Positions 32,378 to 39,730 of a DNA stretch of 64,000 bases are shown here, piece by piece. Under the pieces are notes generated by a model. The model was not told the origin of the DNA. It did no database searches and saw only the letters and a list, made by a program, of their open reading frames with translations. Within the stretch, counting starts at the first letter, position 1. Each line of letters begins with the position of its first letter. Made by a program: the position numbers and the translations under genes. Source of the DNA: Streptomyces sp. M92 (GTDB lineage: Bacteria > Actinomycetota > Actinomycetes > Streptomycetales > Streptomycetaceae); the NCBI RefSeq assembly GCF_028473745.1, contig NZ_CP101137.1, positions 7,616,777 through 7,680,776 of the forward strand, in the 5' to 3' direction.

Positions 32378-32404
32378 TTAGCACTCGCCCCCATCGAGTG
32401 CAAG
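32378..32404 (-). promoter_or_regulatory. CIRCE operator (HrcA), distal
   Basis: On the minus strand: CTTGCACTC-N9-GAGTGCTAA, with a perfect right arm and a slightly degenerate left arm. It is spaced 8 bases from the proximal copy, so the two HrcA sites are adjacent and may be bound together. The inner half-sites also form GAGTGCTAA-N8-TTAGCACTC, which looks like an inverted CIRCE but has the wrong order. Confidence 0.82.
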
Positions 32405-32474
32405 CGCCTACCGAGGATCGGGCCGCACGCTCAGCCACCCGCGAACAGGGAACCGGGGCGTCCGTCCGGGCAGC

Positions 32475-32514
32475 CCGAAGGGCCCGCACCCCGGGTGAGG
32501 TGCGGGCCCTTCGG
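32475..32514 (-). terminator. Cold-shock gene terminator
   Basis: Perfect 16-base stem CCGAAGGGCCCGCACC / GGTGCGGGCCCTTCGG with an 8-base loop, 33 bases after the cold-shock gene stop on the same strand. It insulates the groEL2 operator region from upstream transcription. Confidence 0.85.
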
Positions 32515-32547
32515 AGAAGAACCGGTTGCTTGCGGTGGCCGAACGTC

Positions 32548-32751
32548 TCAGGCGCTGAGGCGAACCATGTCGGCCTGTGGGCCCTTCTGACCCTGCGAGA
32601 TCTCGAACTCGACCCGCTGGCCTTCTTCGAGGGTGCGGTAGCCGTCCATCTGAATCGCGCTGTAGTGGACGAAAACATCCGCACCACCGTCGACCGCGAT
32701 GAAGCCGTACCCCTTCTCCGCGTTGAACCACTTGACGGTGCCCTGAGCCAT
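32548..32751 (-). CDS. Classic cold-shock protein
   Basis: 67 aa, the standard CspA/SC 7.0 length. RNA chaperone that binds single-stranded nucleic acid. Motifs: GTVKWFNAEKGYGFI (RNP1 KGYGFI) and ADVFVHYSAI (RNP2 VFVHY), then LEEGQRVEFEISQGQKGPQA. The ATG at 32751 follows AGGGGAG. The gene is monocistronic, with a long 5' region, as is usual for cold-shock mRNAs whose leader controls translation. Confidence 0.95.
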   Translation of the reverse strand: MAQGTVKWFNAEKGYGFIAVDGGADVFVHYSAIQMDGYRTLEEGQRVEFEISQGQKGPQADMVRLSA

Positions 32752-33105
32752 GCCTAACTCCCCTATTACTGGCCCTTGCACAGATCCGCACTTCGCGGAC
32801 CCGGGTCAGACCTCACCCCCCACGACTGGGGGCGTGCGCCGGAACGCGTCGACCGCGGCTGAATGTATCTGTCCAACTGCCGTCTGCAACAGGTCAATCG
32901 GACGAGAAATCTGGACGCACCCGGTCCGAAATATGGCGAGCTTTCGCCTGAATTCGGGTCAAGTCGGGTGACACAAAAGGAGCAAAAGCCGCGAAATGCG
33001 TCTGCATTTTGGCTGCATCTTGTCGGACGCAAAGCAGGAACTCAGGGCTCCGGGATCTTCGATCGGGAGCGCGTTCCCCAACTCTACCGCGCTCAATCAC
33101 ATGGA
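32752..33105. other. Long spacer upstream of the cold-shock gene
   Basis: About 350 bases without a credible gene. The minus strand supplies the cold-shock gene's promoter and probably a long untranslated leader. The part near 32875-33010 is AT-rich for this genome (GGACGAGAAATCTGG; GACACAAAAGGAGCAAAAGCC), consistent with promoter elements or a structured leader. I see no tRNA or recognisable riboswitch here. Confidence 0.5.
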
Positions 33106-33140
33106 ATTGCCCCCTCCGCTTCTCTCACGGAGGGGGCAAT
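33106..33140 (-). terminator. Terminator of the sulfur-carrier gene
   Basis: Perfect 13-base stem ATTGCCCCCTCCG / CGGAGGGGGCAAT with a 9-base loop. It lies 18 bases after the sulfur-carrier gene's stop on the same strand and should end that transcript. Confidence 0.85.
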
Positions 33141-33157
33141 GGGCACTACGAGGCGTG

Positions 33158-33433
33158 TCAGCCGCCGGCGACCGCCGGGATGATGGAGACGCCCGCGCCG
33201 TCCGGCGTGGCGGTCTCCAGGCCCTGCTCGAAACGCACGTCGTCGTCGTTGACGTACACGTTGACGAAACGGCGCAGCTTGCCCTGGTCGTCCAGGACGC
33301 GGGCGGCGATGCCGGTGTGGTTCTTCTCCAGGTCGGCGATGACCTCCCCGAGGTTCGCGCCGTCGGCGCTGACCTCGGCCTGCCCACCCGTGTAGGTGCG
33401 CAGAATGGTCGGGATACGGACGGTGACGCTCAC
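33158..33433 (-). CDS. MoaD/ThiS-family sulfur carrier protein (CysO-like)
   Basis: 91 aa with a beta-grasp fold and the diagnostic terminal Gly-Gly (IPAVAGG), which is adenylylated and thiocarboxylated to carry sulfur. Opening SVTVRIPTILRTYTGGQAEV, middle GEVIADLEKNHTGIAARVLD and RRFVNVYVNDDDVRFEQGLE resemble the CysO/MoaD branch more than ThiS. The GTG start is preceded by GGAGG. It lies downstream of thrC on the same strand, with a 135-base gap. In mycobacteria the CysO partner is cysM; here thrC is the neighbour, so the link to sulfur amino-acid synthesis is inferred. Confidence 0.85.
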   Translation of the reverse strand: MSVTVRIPTILRTYTGGQAEVSADGANLGEVIADLEKNHTGIAARVLDDQGKLRRFVNVYVNDDDVRFEQGLETATPDGAGVSIIPAVAGG

Positions 33434-33568
33434 TTCAAGACCTCCGGTCGGATTTTCACAGACGGTGGGGCAGCGCCCCGGGGGCGCGGGGGCCGTGTCG
33501 AATATGCGGCTACCGCCGCGCGGGCGCGAACCAGCCCCCACCGGCCCGCAGACGAAGAACGAGCAGCG

Positions 33569-34882
33569 CTACGCGAGACCGGCCTCGCGGAACGAATCCA
33601 GGCTGGGACGAATCGTCGCGGTGAGCCCCGTACCCGCCACCGCGTCCAGCGTCTTCAGACCATCCCCCGTGTTCAGCACGACCGTGGTCAGCGCCGGGTC
33701 CAGCACGCCGTCCTCGACGAGCTTCTTGGTCACGCCCACCGTCACACCGCCGGCGGTCTCCGCGAAGATGCCCTCCGTGCGGGCGAGCAGCTTGATCGCG
33801 TCGACGACCTGCTCGTCGGTCACGTCCTCCACGGCACCGCCCGTGCGGCGCGCGATGTCGAGGACGTACGGCCCGTCCGCCGGGTTGCCGATCGCCAGCG
33901 ACTTGGCGATGGTGTCCGGCTTCTGCGGGCGTACGACGTCGTGCCCGGCCTTATACGCGGTGGACACCGGCGAGCAGCCCTCGGCCTGGGCGCCGAAGAT
34001 CTTGTACGGCTTGTCCTCGACCAGCCCGAGCTTGATCAGCTCCTGAAGACCCTTGTCGATCTTCGTGAGCTGGGAGCCGGAGGCGATCGGGACGACGATC
34101 TGGTCGGGCAGCCGCCAGCCGAGCTGCTCGCAGATCTCGTACGCGAGGGTCTTGGAGCCCTCCGCGTAGTACGGGCGCAGGTTGACGTTGACGAAGCCCC
34201 AGCCCTCGCCGGCCGGGTCGCCGATCAGTTCGGAGCAGAAGCGGTTGACGTCGTCGTAGTTGCCCTCGATGCCGACCAGCTCACCGCCGTAGACGGCGGC
34301 CATGACGACCTTGCCCTGCTCCAGGTCGTGCGGGATGAACACGCAGGAGCGGAAGCCGGCGCGGGCGGCGGCGGCGCCGACGGCACCGGCGAGGTTGCCG
34401 GTGGAGGAGCAGGAGAGGGTGGTGAAGCCGAAGGCGCGGGCGGCCTCCAGGGCCTGGGCGACGACGCGGTCCTTGAAGGAGTGCGTCGGGTTGCCGGAGT
34501 CGTCCTTGACGAAGAGCTTGCCGGCCTCGACGCCCAGCTCGCGGGCCAGGTTGTCGGCCTTGACCAGCTTGGTCCAGCCCGGGTTGATGTTCGGCTTGGT
34601 CGCCACGTCGGCGGGGACGGGCAGCAGCGGCGCGTAGCGCCAGATGTTCGCGGGGCCCGCCTCGATGCGCTTCCGCAGCTCCTCGGTGTCGTACGCCGAG
34701 AAGTCGTAGGCGATCTCCAGCGGGCCGAAACACTCCTCGCAGGCGAAGAGCGGGCCGAGCGGCACGCGGTGACCGCACTCGCGGCAGGAGAGGGCCGCGG
34801 CGGGACCGAGGTCGACCGGGGAGGCGGCGGAGGGGGTGGAAGCGGTGGTGTCGGTGTTGCTTGCGACAGTCTGCACAGCCAT
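33569..34882 (-). CDS. thrC: Threonine synthase
   Basis: 437 aa. PLP enzyme that converts O-phosphohomoserine to threonine. Lys137 in GNPTHSFKDRV forms the Schiff base; TLSCSSTGNLAGAVGAAAAR gives the phosphate-binding region, and PIASGSQLTKIDKGLQELIK plus NTGDGLKTLDAV are typical of the short class. An N-terminal zinc ribbon (Cys33, Cys36, Cys48, Cys51; CRECGHRVPLGPLFACEECF) is a common actinobacterial feature. The ATG at 34882 follows GAGAAAGGG. The SAM-I riboswitch in its leader implies that high SAM turns it down. Confidence 0.96.
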   Translation of the reverse strand: MAVQTVASNTDTTASTPSAASPVDLGPAAALSCRECGHRVPLGPLFACEECFGPLEIAYDFSAYDTEELRKRIEAGPANIWRYAPLLPVPADVATKPNINPGWTKLVKADNLARELGVEAGKLFVKDDSGNPTHSFKDRVVAQALEAARAFGFTTLSCSSTGNLAGAVGAAAARAGFRSCVFIPHDLEQGKVVMAAVYGGELVGIEGNYDDVNRFCSELIGDPAGEGWGFVNVNLRPYYAEGSKTLAYEICEQLGWRLPDQIVVPIASGSQLTKIDKGLQELIKLGLVEDKPYKIFGAQAEGCSPVSTAYKAGHDVVRPQKPDTIAKSLAIGNPADGPYVLDIARRTGGAVEDVTDEQVVDAIKLLARTEGIFAETAGGVTVGVTKKLVEDGVLDPALTTVVLNTGDGLKTLDAVAGTGLTATIRPSLDSFREAGLA

Positions 34883-34930
34883 GTGAGGCGAGGCCCTTTC
34901 TCCTCATCTTCCTCACGACGCATCTCGCCG

Positions 34931-35049
34931 TGAGACGGATTTGGCACCTTCCCTAGCCGGGAGCCTCGCCACGTCCGTGTGACAAGAACCGACTGGAGGG
35001 TTGCCGGGGCTTCATCGGGCCGTATCCCTCTGCCCCTCTGGATGAGCGG
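34931..35049 (-). ncRNA. SAM-I (S-box) riboswitch upstream of thrC
   Basis: On the minus strand the leader contains CTCATCCAGAGGGGCAGAGG, then GGCCCGATGAAGCCCCGGCA and ACC, and ends AAGGTGCCAAATCCGTC. These are the P1/P2 kink-turn, GGCCCGAUGAA core and the GGUGCCAAUUCC-like 3' element of the S-box. It lies 49 bases upstream of the thrC start. In high-GC actinobacteria such elements usually control translation; no clear terminator follows it, which fits. Confidence 0.9.
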
Positions 35050-35182
35050 TGTTCAGTTGTTGGTCACGCGGCGACCCCGGCATGCGATGGTCACCCGCGT
35101 TGTTCAAGACTGTAACCGACGGCCATGACAGTTGAGATAGTCGTCCGAACCGCGAGATGGATCACAGAGGGAGCCACCGACC

Positions 35183-36127
35183 GTGCTGGAAGAAGTCGAG
35201 CGCTGGCTGGACGCACGCTCCTGGTCCGTGACGGACCGGCCGCTCCAGCGGCTCCTGGCCGCCAAGCACGCCGGCGGGCAGACGGTCAGCGTGGTGCTGC
35301 CCGCCCTCGACGAGGAGGCGACCGTCGGCGACATCGTCTCGGTGATCCGCCGGGAGCTGATGGAGCGGGTGCCGCTCGTCGACGAGCTGGTGGTGGTGGA
35401 CTCCGGTTCGCGGGACCGCACCTCGGAGGTGGCCGCGGCGGCGGGCGCCCGGGTCGTGCACCGGGACGCGATCCTGCCGCGCATCCCGGCGGTGCCCGGC
35501 AAGGGCGAGGTGCTGTGGCGCTCGCTGCTGGTCACCGACGGCGACATCGTCTGCTTCGTCGACGCCGACCTGCGCGAGTTCCGCGCCGACTTCGTCTCCG
35601 GCATCGTGGGCCCGCTGCTCACCGATCCGGACGTGCACCTGGTCAAGGCCATGTACGACCGGCCGCTCGACGCGGCGCCCGGTCAGGGCGGCCGGGTGAC
35701 GGAGCTGATGGCCCGCCCGCTGCTCAACATGCACTGGCCGCGGCTGGCCGGCTTCGTCCAGCCGCTCGGCGGCGAGTACGCGGCCCGCCGCTCCCTGCTC
35801 GAACAGCTCCCCTTCCCCGTCGGCTACGGCGTCGAGCTGGGGATGCTGGTCGACGCCCTGCACCTGGTGGGCCTGGACGCCCTCGCCCAGGTCGACGTCG
35901 GCGTCCGCAGGCACCGGCACCAGGACGGCCGGGCGCTGGGCCGGATGTCCGCCGCGATCTACCGCACCGCCCAGCTCCGGCTGGCCCGCGGCCATCTGGT
36001 CCGGCCCGCCCTCACCCAGTTCGAGCGGGGCGCCGACGGCTTCGAGCCGCGCACGTACTCCGTGGACACGGAGGAGCGGCCCCCGATGACGGAGATCGCC
36101 GAGTACGCGGCCCGCCGGGTGGCGTGA
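35183..36127 (+). CDS. gpgS: Glucosyl-3-phosphoglycerate synthase
   Basis: 314 aa, GT81 family, which transfers glucose from a nucleotide sugar to 3-phosphoglycerate as the first step toward glucosylglycerate or methylglucose lipopolysaccharide. Blocks: TVSVVLPALDEEATVGDIVS, LVDELVVVDSGSRDRTSEVA, the loop PGKGEVLWRSLLVTDGDIVC, FVDADL (DXD-like metal site), and GYGVELGMLVDALHLVGLDA. The GTG start follows GAGGGAG. It is divergent from thrC and the riboswitch, and convergent with the lipoprotein gene downstream. Confidence 0.9.
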   Translation: MLEEVERWLDARSWSVTDRPLQRLLAAKHAGGQTVSVVLPALDEEATVGDIVSVIRRELMERVPLVDELVVVDSGSRDRTSEVAAAAGARVVHRDAILPRIPAVPGKGEVLWRSLLVTDGDIVCFVDADLREFRADFVSGIVGPLLTDPDVHLVKAMYDRPLDAAPGQGGRVTELMARPLLNMHWPRLAGFVQPLGGEYAARRSLLEQLPFPVGYGVELGMLVDALHLVGLDALAQVDVGVRRHRHQDGRALGRMSAAIYRTAQLRLARGHLVRPALTQFERGADGFEPRTYSVDTEERPPMTEIAEYAARRVA

Positions 36128-36137
36128 GGGAGGGGCC

Positions 36138-36794
36138 TCAGCCGGTGACGCCGTCCGACCAGCGCCAGGTTCCGCCCGCGTCCGGCTCGCAGGTCAGGTA
36201 CTCGCCGCCGCGGCCGTGGGTGCTCAGGCCGCGGTGCTTCTTCGCGCAGAACTGGCCGTCGGCGTAGCAGTTGCCCGCGGGGCTGGTCAGCTCGCAGGCG
36301 CCGGTGCCGCTGCCGGTGCCGCCGGTGCCGGCGTCCTTGGTCCTCTCGGGTTCGGGGGTCGGGTCCGGCTCCGGCGTGCGCAGCAGGCGTCCGGCGCAGT
36401 CGCGGCCGTCGCGGGGGACGGTGAACGTCACGCCGTCGGGGCCGTCGGTCTGCTCGCAGACCTCCTCGTCCAGGCCCCAGGTGGAGGCCTGCCGCCCTGT
36501 CCCCTGGAGTTGGACCGTGTAGTCGACGTGGGCCGCCTTGGCCGCGAGCACGGCACCTCCGACGTCGCGGCCGGTGTGGTCCGGCAGCGTGACGGCGGGC
36601 GTGGGCGGCTCGGCGCTGTCGGACACCTCGGGGGTGGCACTGGGGCTCTGCGCGGCGGTGGCGGCGGCGCTCGCGGGCCGCTCGTCCGCCTGCGTACCGG
36701 TGCTTGAGTCGCCGCAACCGGCCAGCGCCAGCGCGGAGGCCGCGACCAGTGCCGCGGAGGCCGCGAGTCCGCGCATGCGTACACGTACGGGCAC
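36138..36794 (-). CDS. Secreted lipoprotein, Cys-rich
   Basis: 218 aa. Basic start, hydrophobic run (GLAASAALVAASALALAGCG) and lipobox LAGC predict a lipoprotein. After a Ser/Thr/Pro-rich spacer (about 35-70) there is a PASTA-like segment (VTLPDHTGRDVGGAVLAAKA), and the C-terminal third has several paired cysteines (CELTSPAGNCYADGQFCAKK; YLTCEPDAGGTWRWSDG), suggesting disulfides. I chose the GTG at 36794, with GGGGGG about 10 bases upstream; a longer ATG form would add 11 residues. No enzyme motif. Its role may be in the cell envelope. Confidence 0.78.
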   Translation of the reverse strand: MPVRVRMRGLAASAALVAASALALAGCGDSSTGTQADERPASAAATAAQSPSATPEVSDSAEPPTPAVTLPDHTGRDVGGAVLAAKAAHVDYTVQLQGTGRQASTWGLDEEVCEQTDGPDGVTFTVPRDGRDCAGRLLRTPEPDPTPEPERTKDAGTGGTGSGTGACELTSPAGNCYADGQFCAKKHRGLSTHGRGGEYLTCEPDAGGTWRWSDGVTG

Positions 36795-36938
36795 CGGGCC
36801 CACCCCCCAGAAAGTTGAAATGTGCACCGCATATCCTCGACCTGCTCACATCTCCCACACAAGTGGTGTGACCGAATCGCGGCCGAAGTGATCCCCGGGC
36901 ACGTTTGAGCTTTTCGGGGCCGGGCTACGTTGAGGCGT

Positions 36939-38327
36939 ATGGCTGCAAGCTTCGGTACTGCACAGGTGCTGGTCGCCTCCAATCGGGGGCCCGTCTCGTA
37001 CGAGGTGCGCAAGGACGGTTCACTCGACGCCAAACGGGGCGGGGGCGGGCTGGTCTCCGGGTTGTCGGCCATCGGGCCGGACGCGGGGGCGCTGTGGGTG
37101 TGCTCCGCGCTCGGCGACGGCGACCGCGAGGCGGTGCGGCGCGGGGTCGGCGAGGACGGCGTGCGGATGCTGGACGTGCCGGCCGACGTGCACGCGGACG
37201 CGTACAACGGGATCGCGAACTCGGTGCTGTGGTTCGTGCACCACATGCTGTACCAGACGCCGCTGGAGCCGGTCTTCGACGCGGAGTTCCGGCTGAAGTG
37301 GGCCTCCTACGAGAAGTACAACCGGGCGTTCGCCGAGGCGCTGGCCGAGGAGGCCGCCGAGGGCGCGGTCGCCGTCGTGCAGGACTACCACCTGACGCTG
37401 GTGCCGGGGATGCTCCGCGAGCTGCGGCCCGACCTGCGGATCGGCCACTTCTCGCACACGCCCTGGGCACCGGTCGACTACTTCCGGCTGCTGCCGGACG
37501 ACATCGCCGAGCAGGTGCTGCGGGGCATGCTGGGCGCGGACCGGCTCGGGTTCCTCACCCGGCGCTGGGCGGACGCCTTCACCGCGTGCTGCGACGCCCT
37601 GGTGGGCGGGCTCGGCGGCACGGAGATCGGCGTGCACGGGCTGGGCGCCGACGGGGACTTCCTGCGGAAGCGGTCGCACGAGTCCGACGTCGAGGAGCGG
37701 ATGGCGGACCTGCGCGAGGAGATCGGGGAGGGCCGCCGCACGATCGTGCGGGTGGACCGGACCGAGCTGTCCAAGAACATCGTGCGGGGGCTGCTGGCCT
37801 ACCGGGAACTGCTGACGGGGCGGCCGGAGTGGCGCGAGCGGGTCGTGCACGTGGCGTTCGCCTACCCGTCGCGGCAGGACCTCGCCGTGTACCGGGACTA
37901 CACGGCCGAGGTGCGGCGGGTGGCCGAGTCGATCAACGCGGAGTTCGGTACGGCGGGGTGGACGCCGGTCGTGCTGCACGTGAAGGACGACTTCGCGCGG
38001 TCGCTGGCGGCGTACCGGATGGCGGACGTGGCCCTGGTCAATCCCGTCCGGGACGGGATGAACCTCGTCGCGAAGGAGGTGCCGGTCGTCTCCGACGAGG
38101 GGTGTGTGCTGGTGCTGTCGCGGGAGGCGGGGGCGTACGAGGAGCTGGGTGAGGACGCGGTCGTCGTGAATCCGTACGACGTGTCGGGGACGGCGGAGGC
38201 GTTGCACGAGGCGTTGGGCCTGCCGGCCGGGGAGCGGGGGGAGCGGTCGAAGCGGTTGGCCGCGGCGGGGACGGCGTTGCCGCCGGGGCGGTGGTTCTTG
38301 GAGCAGTTGGAGGCGTTGAGGGATTGA
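36939..38327 (+). CDS. otsA: Alpha,alpha-trehalose-phosphate synthase
   Basis: 462 aa, GT20 family; forms trehalose-6-phosphate from a nucleotide sugar and glucose-6-phosphate. Blocks: QVLVASNRGPVSYEVR, the loop RGGGGLVSGLSAIG, VWFVHHMLY-type NSVLWFVHHMLYQTPLEPVF, VVQDYHLTLVPGML, RIGHFSHTPWAPVDYFRLLP, RVDRTELSKNIVRGLLAYRE, and the terminal ALVNPVRDGMNLVAKEVPVV with SREAGAYEEL. The ATG at 36939 is preceded by a weak GAGG; a TTG nine bases earlier is possible. The matching otsB is convergent 220 bases on, separated by a dispersed repeat. Confidence 0.95.
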   Translation: MAASFGTAQVLVASNRGPVSYEVRKDGSLDAKRGGGGLVSGLSAIGPDAGALWVCSALGDGDREAVRRGVGEDGVRMLDVPADVHADAYNGIANSVLWFVHHMLYQTPLEPVFDAEFRLKWASYEKYNRAFAEALAEEAAEGAVAVVQDYHLTLVPGMLRELRPDLRIGHFSHTPWAPVDYFRLLPDDIAEQVLRGMLGADRLGFLTRRWADAFTACCDALVGGLGGTEIGVHGLGADGDFLRKRSHESDVEERMADLREEIGEGRRTIVRVDRTELSKNIVRGLLAYRELLTGRPEWRERVVHVAFAYPSRQDLAVYRDYTAEVRRVAESINAEFGTAGWTPVVLHVKDDFARSLAAYRMADVALVNPVRDGMNLVAKEVPVVSDEGCVLVLSREAGAYEELGEDAVVVNPYDVSGTAEALHEALGLPAGERGERSKRLAAAGTALPPGRWFLEQLEALRD

Positions 38328-38340
38328 TCGCGCCCGGCGC

Positions 38341-38545
38341 TGGCGGGGTGCCTCCCCCACTCTCGGCTTCTCCCCCACGCTCGGCTTCGCTCGCGCGGGA
38401 GGTGCCCCCATGAGCGGGAGGTGCCCCCACCGCCCACCCTCCCCCACTCTCGGCTTCGCTCGAGCGGGGGGACCCCCATCGCCCTGGGGGTACCTCCCAG
38501 GCCGACAAGGCACTGGGGGAGGCACGAATGCCCGCAGGCTGCGGG
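38341..38545 (-). repeat. Dispersed intergenic repeat, copy 2
   Basis: An inverted, longer copy of the mosaic at 16984-17157: on the minus strand it contains GCGGGCATTCGTGCCT, CCTGGGAGGTACCCCCAG, GGCGATGGGGGTCCCCCCGC and TCGAGCGAAGCCGAGAGTGG, with two or three partly duplicated sub-blocks (GTGGGGGAG, GGGAGGTGCCCCCA). Here it lies between the convergent otsA and otsB genes, so both known copies sit at gene 3' ends. Confidence 0.8.
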
Positions 38546-38547
38546 GT

Positions 38548-39417
38548 CTACGCGACGTAGGCCGCCAGAGCTCGGAGGAGCTTCACCACTCCCTCCGGGC
38601 CGTCGACCACCAGGTCGGCTCGTTCGCGGAGGGTCGGGACCTCGTCGCTGCCGCTGCAGACCAGGAGGCCGGGGGTGTGCTGGGTGCGGAGGGTGTCGAC
38701 GGCGTCGAAGGCGGGGAGGTCGCCGAGGTCGTCGCCGGCGTAGAGGACGGACGCGGCGCCCAGTTCGCGGACGTACTCGCGGAGCGCGGCGCCCTTGTCC
38801 ATGCCGGGTGGGCGCAGTTCCAGGACCATGCGGCCCGGTTCCACGATCAGGCCGTTGCGGGAGGCCAGGCCGGTCAGCGGGGCGCGCAGGGCGTCGAAGG
38901 CGGCCTGGGGTTCGGGGGCGCGGCGGGTGTGGACGGCGACCGCGTGGCCCTTCTCCTCGATCCAGGTGCCCTCGCCCGCGCCGGAGTGCTCCAGCAGGCC
39001 GGGCAGTTCCGCGCGGACGGCGGCGACGCCGGGGTGCGGGTCGGGGGCGGTGAGGGTGCCGGTGGCGGCGTCCCAGCGTTCGGCGCCGTAGTGGCCGAGG
39101 ACGACGAGGTGGTCGAGGCCTGCGACGCCCGCGAAGCCTCCGTGGTGGACGGCGACCTCGGCGGGGCGGCCGGTGATCACCGCGACGGCGGCGACCTCCG
39201 GGGCGAGGGCCGCGAGCGCCGGCACGGCGTCCGGGTGGGCGCGGGCCCGGTCGGGGTCGGCGACGATCGGGGCGAGCGTGCCGTCGAAGTCGAGGGCGAC
39301 CACCGCGCGGCCGGGGTCGGCGAGGAGGGCGTCGAGGCCTGCGCGTCCGGCCTCGGTCGCGGGGGTCGGCAGGTGGTCCGGGGAGTCGTCACGGGTGGAT
39401 TCCTGGTGGCTGCCCAT
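38548..39417 (-). CDS. otsB: Trehalose-6-phosphate phosphatase
   Basis: 289 aa HAD-superfamily enzyme; removes phosphate from trehalose-6-phosphate to give trehalose. Motif I is ALDFDGTLAPIV (nucleophile Asp43, acid Asp45), motif II VAVITGRPAEVA, motif III around KGAALREYVRELGAASV, motif IV YAGDDLGDLPAFDAV. The cap contains GLIVEPGRMVLELRPPGMDK, a usual OtsB feature. It is convergent with otsA rather than in one operon. The ATG at 39417 has a modest ribosome site. Confidence 0.93.
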   Translation of the reverse strand: MGSHQESTRDDSPDHLPTPATEAGRAGLDALLADPGRAVVALDFDGTLAPIVADPDRARAHPDAVPALAALAPEVAAVAVITGRPAEVAVHHGGFAGVAGLDHLVVLGHYGAERWDAATGTLTAPDPHPGVAAVRAELPGLLEHSGAGEGTWIEEKGHAVAVHTRRAPEPQAAFDALRAPLTGLASRNGLIVEPGRMVLELRPPGMDKGAALREYVRELGAASVLYAGDDLGDLPAFDAVDTLRTQHTPGLLVCSGSDEVPTLRERADLVVDGPEGVVKLLRALAAYVA

Positions 39418-39452
39418 ACCGCGAACCTATCCCGCCGGAGCCGCGGACAATC

Positions 39453-39677
39453 TCACCGCTCCGAGCGGCGCGACTCCCGTACCCGGCGCAGCCGGTTGAC
39501 CGTCACCGGGTCGGCGGCGAGCGCGCGGGGGTCGTCCAGGAGGGCGTTCAGGAGCTGGTAGTAGCGGACGGGGGCCAGGCCCAGTTCCTCGCGGATCGCC
39601 CGCTCCTTGGCGCCGGGGCCGGGAAAGCTCCGGCGTTCCAGCGCGAGGACGTCCCGCTCCCTCTGTCCCAGGTCCAT
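39453..39677 (-). CDS. DUF3263 protein
   Basis: 74 aa from the ATG at 39677 (MDLGQRERDVLALERRSFPG); a GTG at 39701 would add 8 residues. The pattern AKERAIREELGLAPVRYYQL then LNALLDDPRALAADPVTVNR is the DUF3263 signature: a small helix-turn-helix-like protein, common in actinobacteria. It precedes otsB on the same strand by 35 bases. The role is unknown; the fold suggests nucleic-acid binding. Confidence 0.82.
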   Translation of the reverse strand: MDLGQRERDVLALERRSFPGPGAKERAIREELGLAPVRYYQLLNALLDDPRALAADPVTVNRLRRVRESRRSER

Positions 39678-39730
39678 GTACGGCACCGTAACGCCCGCCA
39701 CCGACAGCGGCCCCTCCCCCGCTCGCCCCG

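Noticed and set aside
32361..32386. GAGTGCTAA-N8-TTAGCACTC read as a single CIRCE
   Set aside because: The half-sites are in the wrong order; the proper reading gives two flanking CIRCE elements with N9 spacers.
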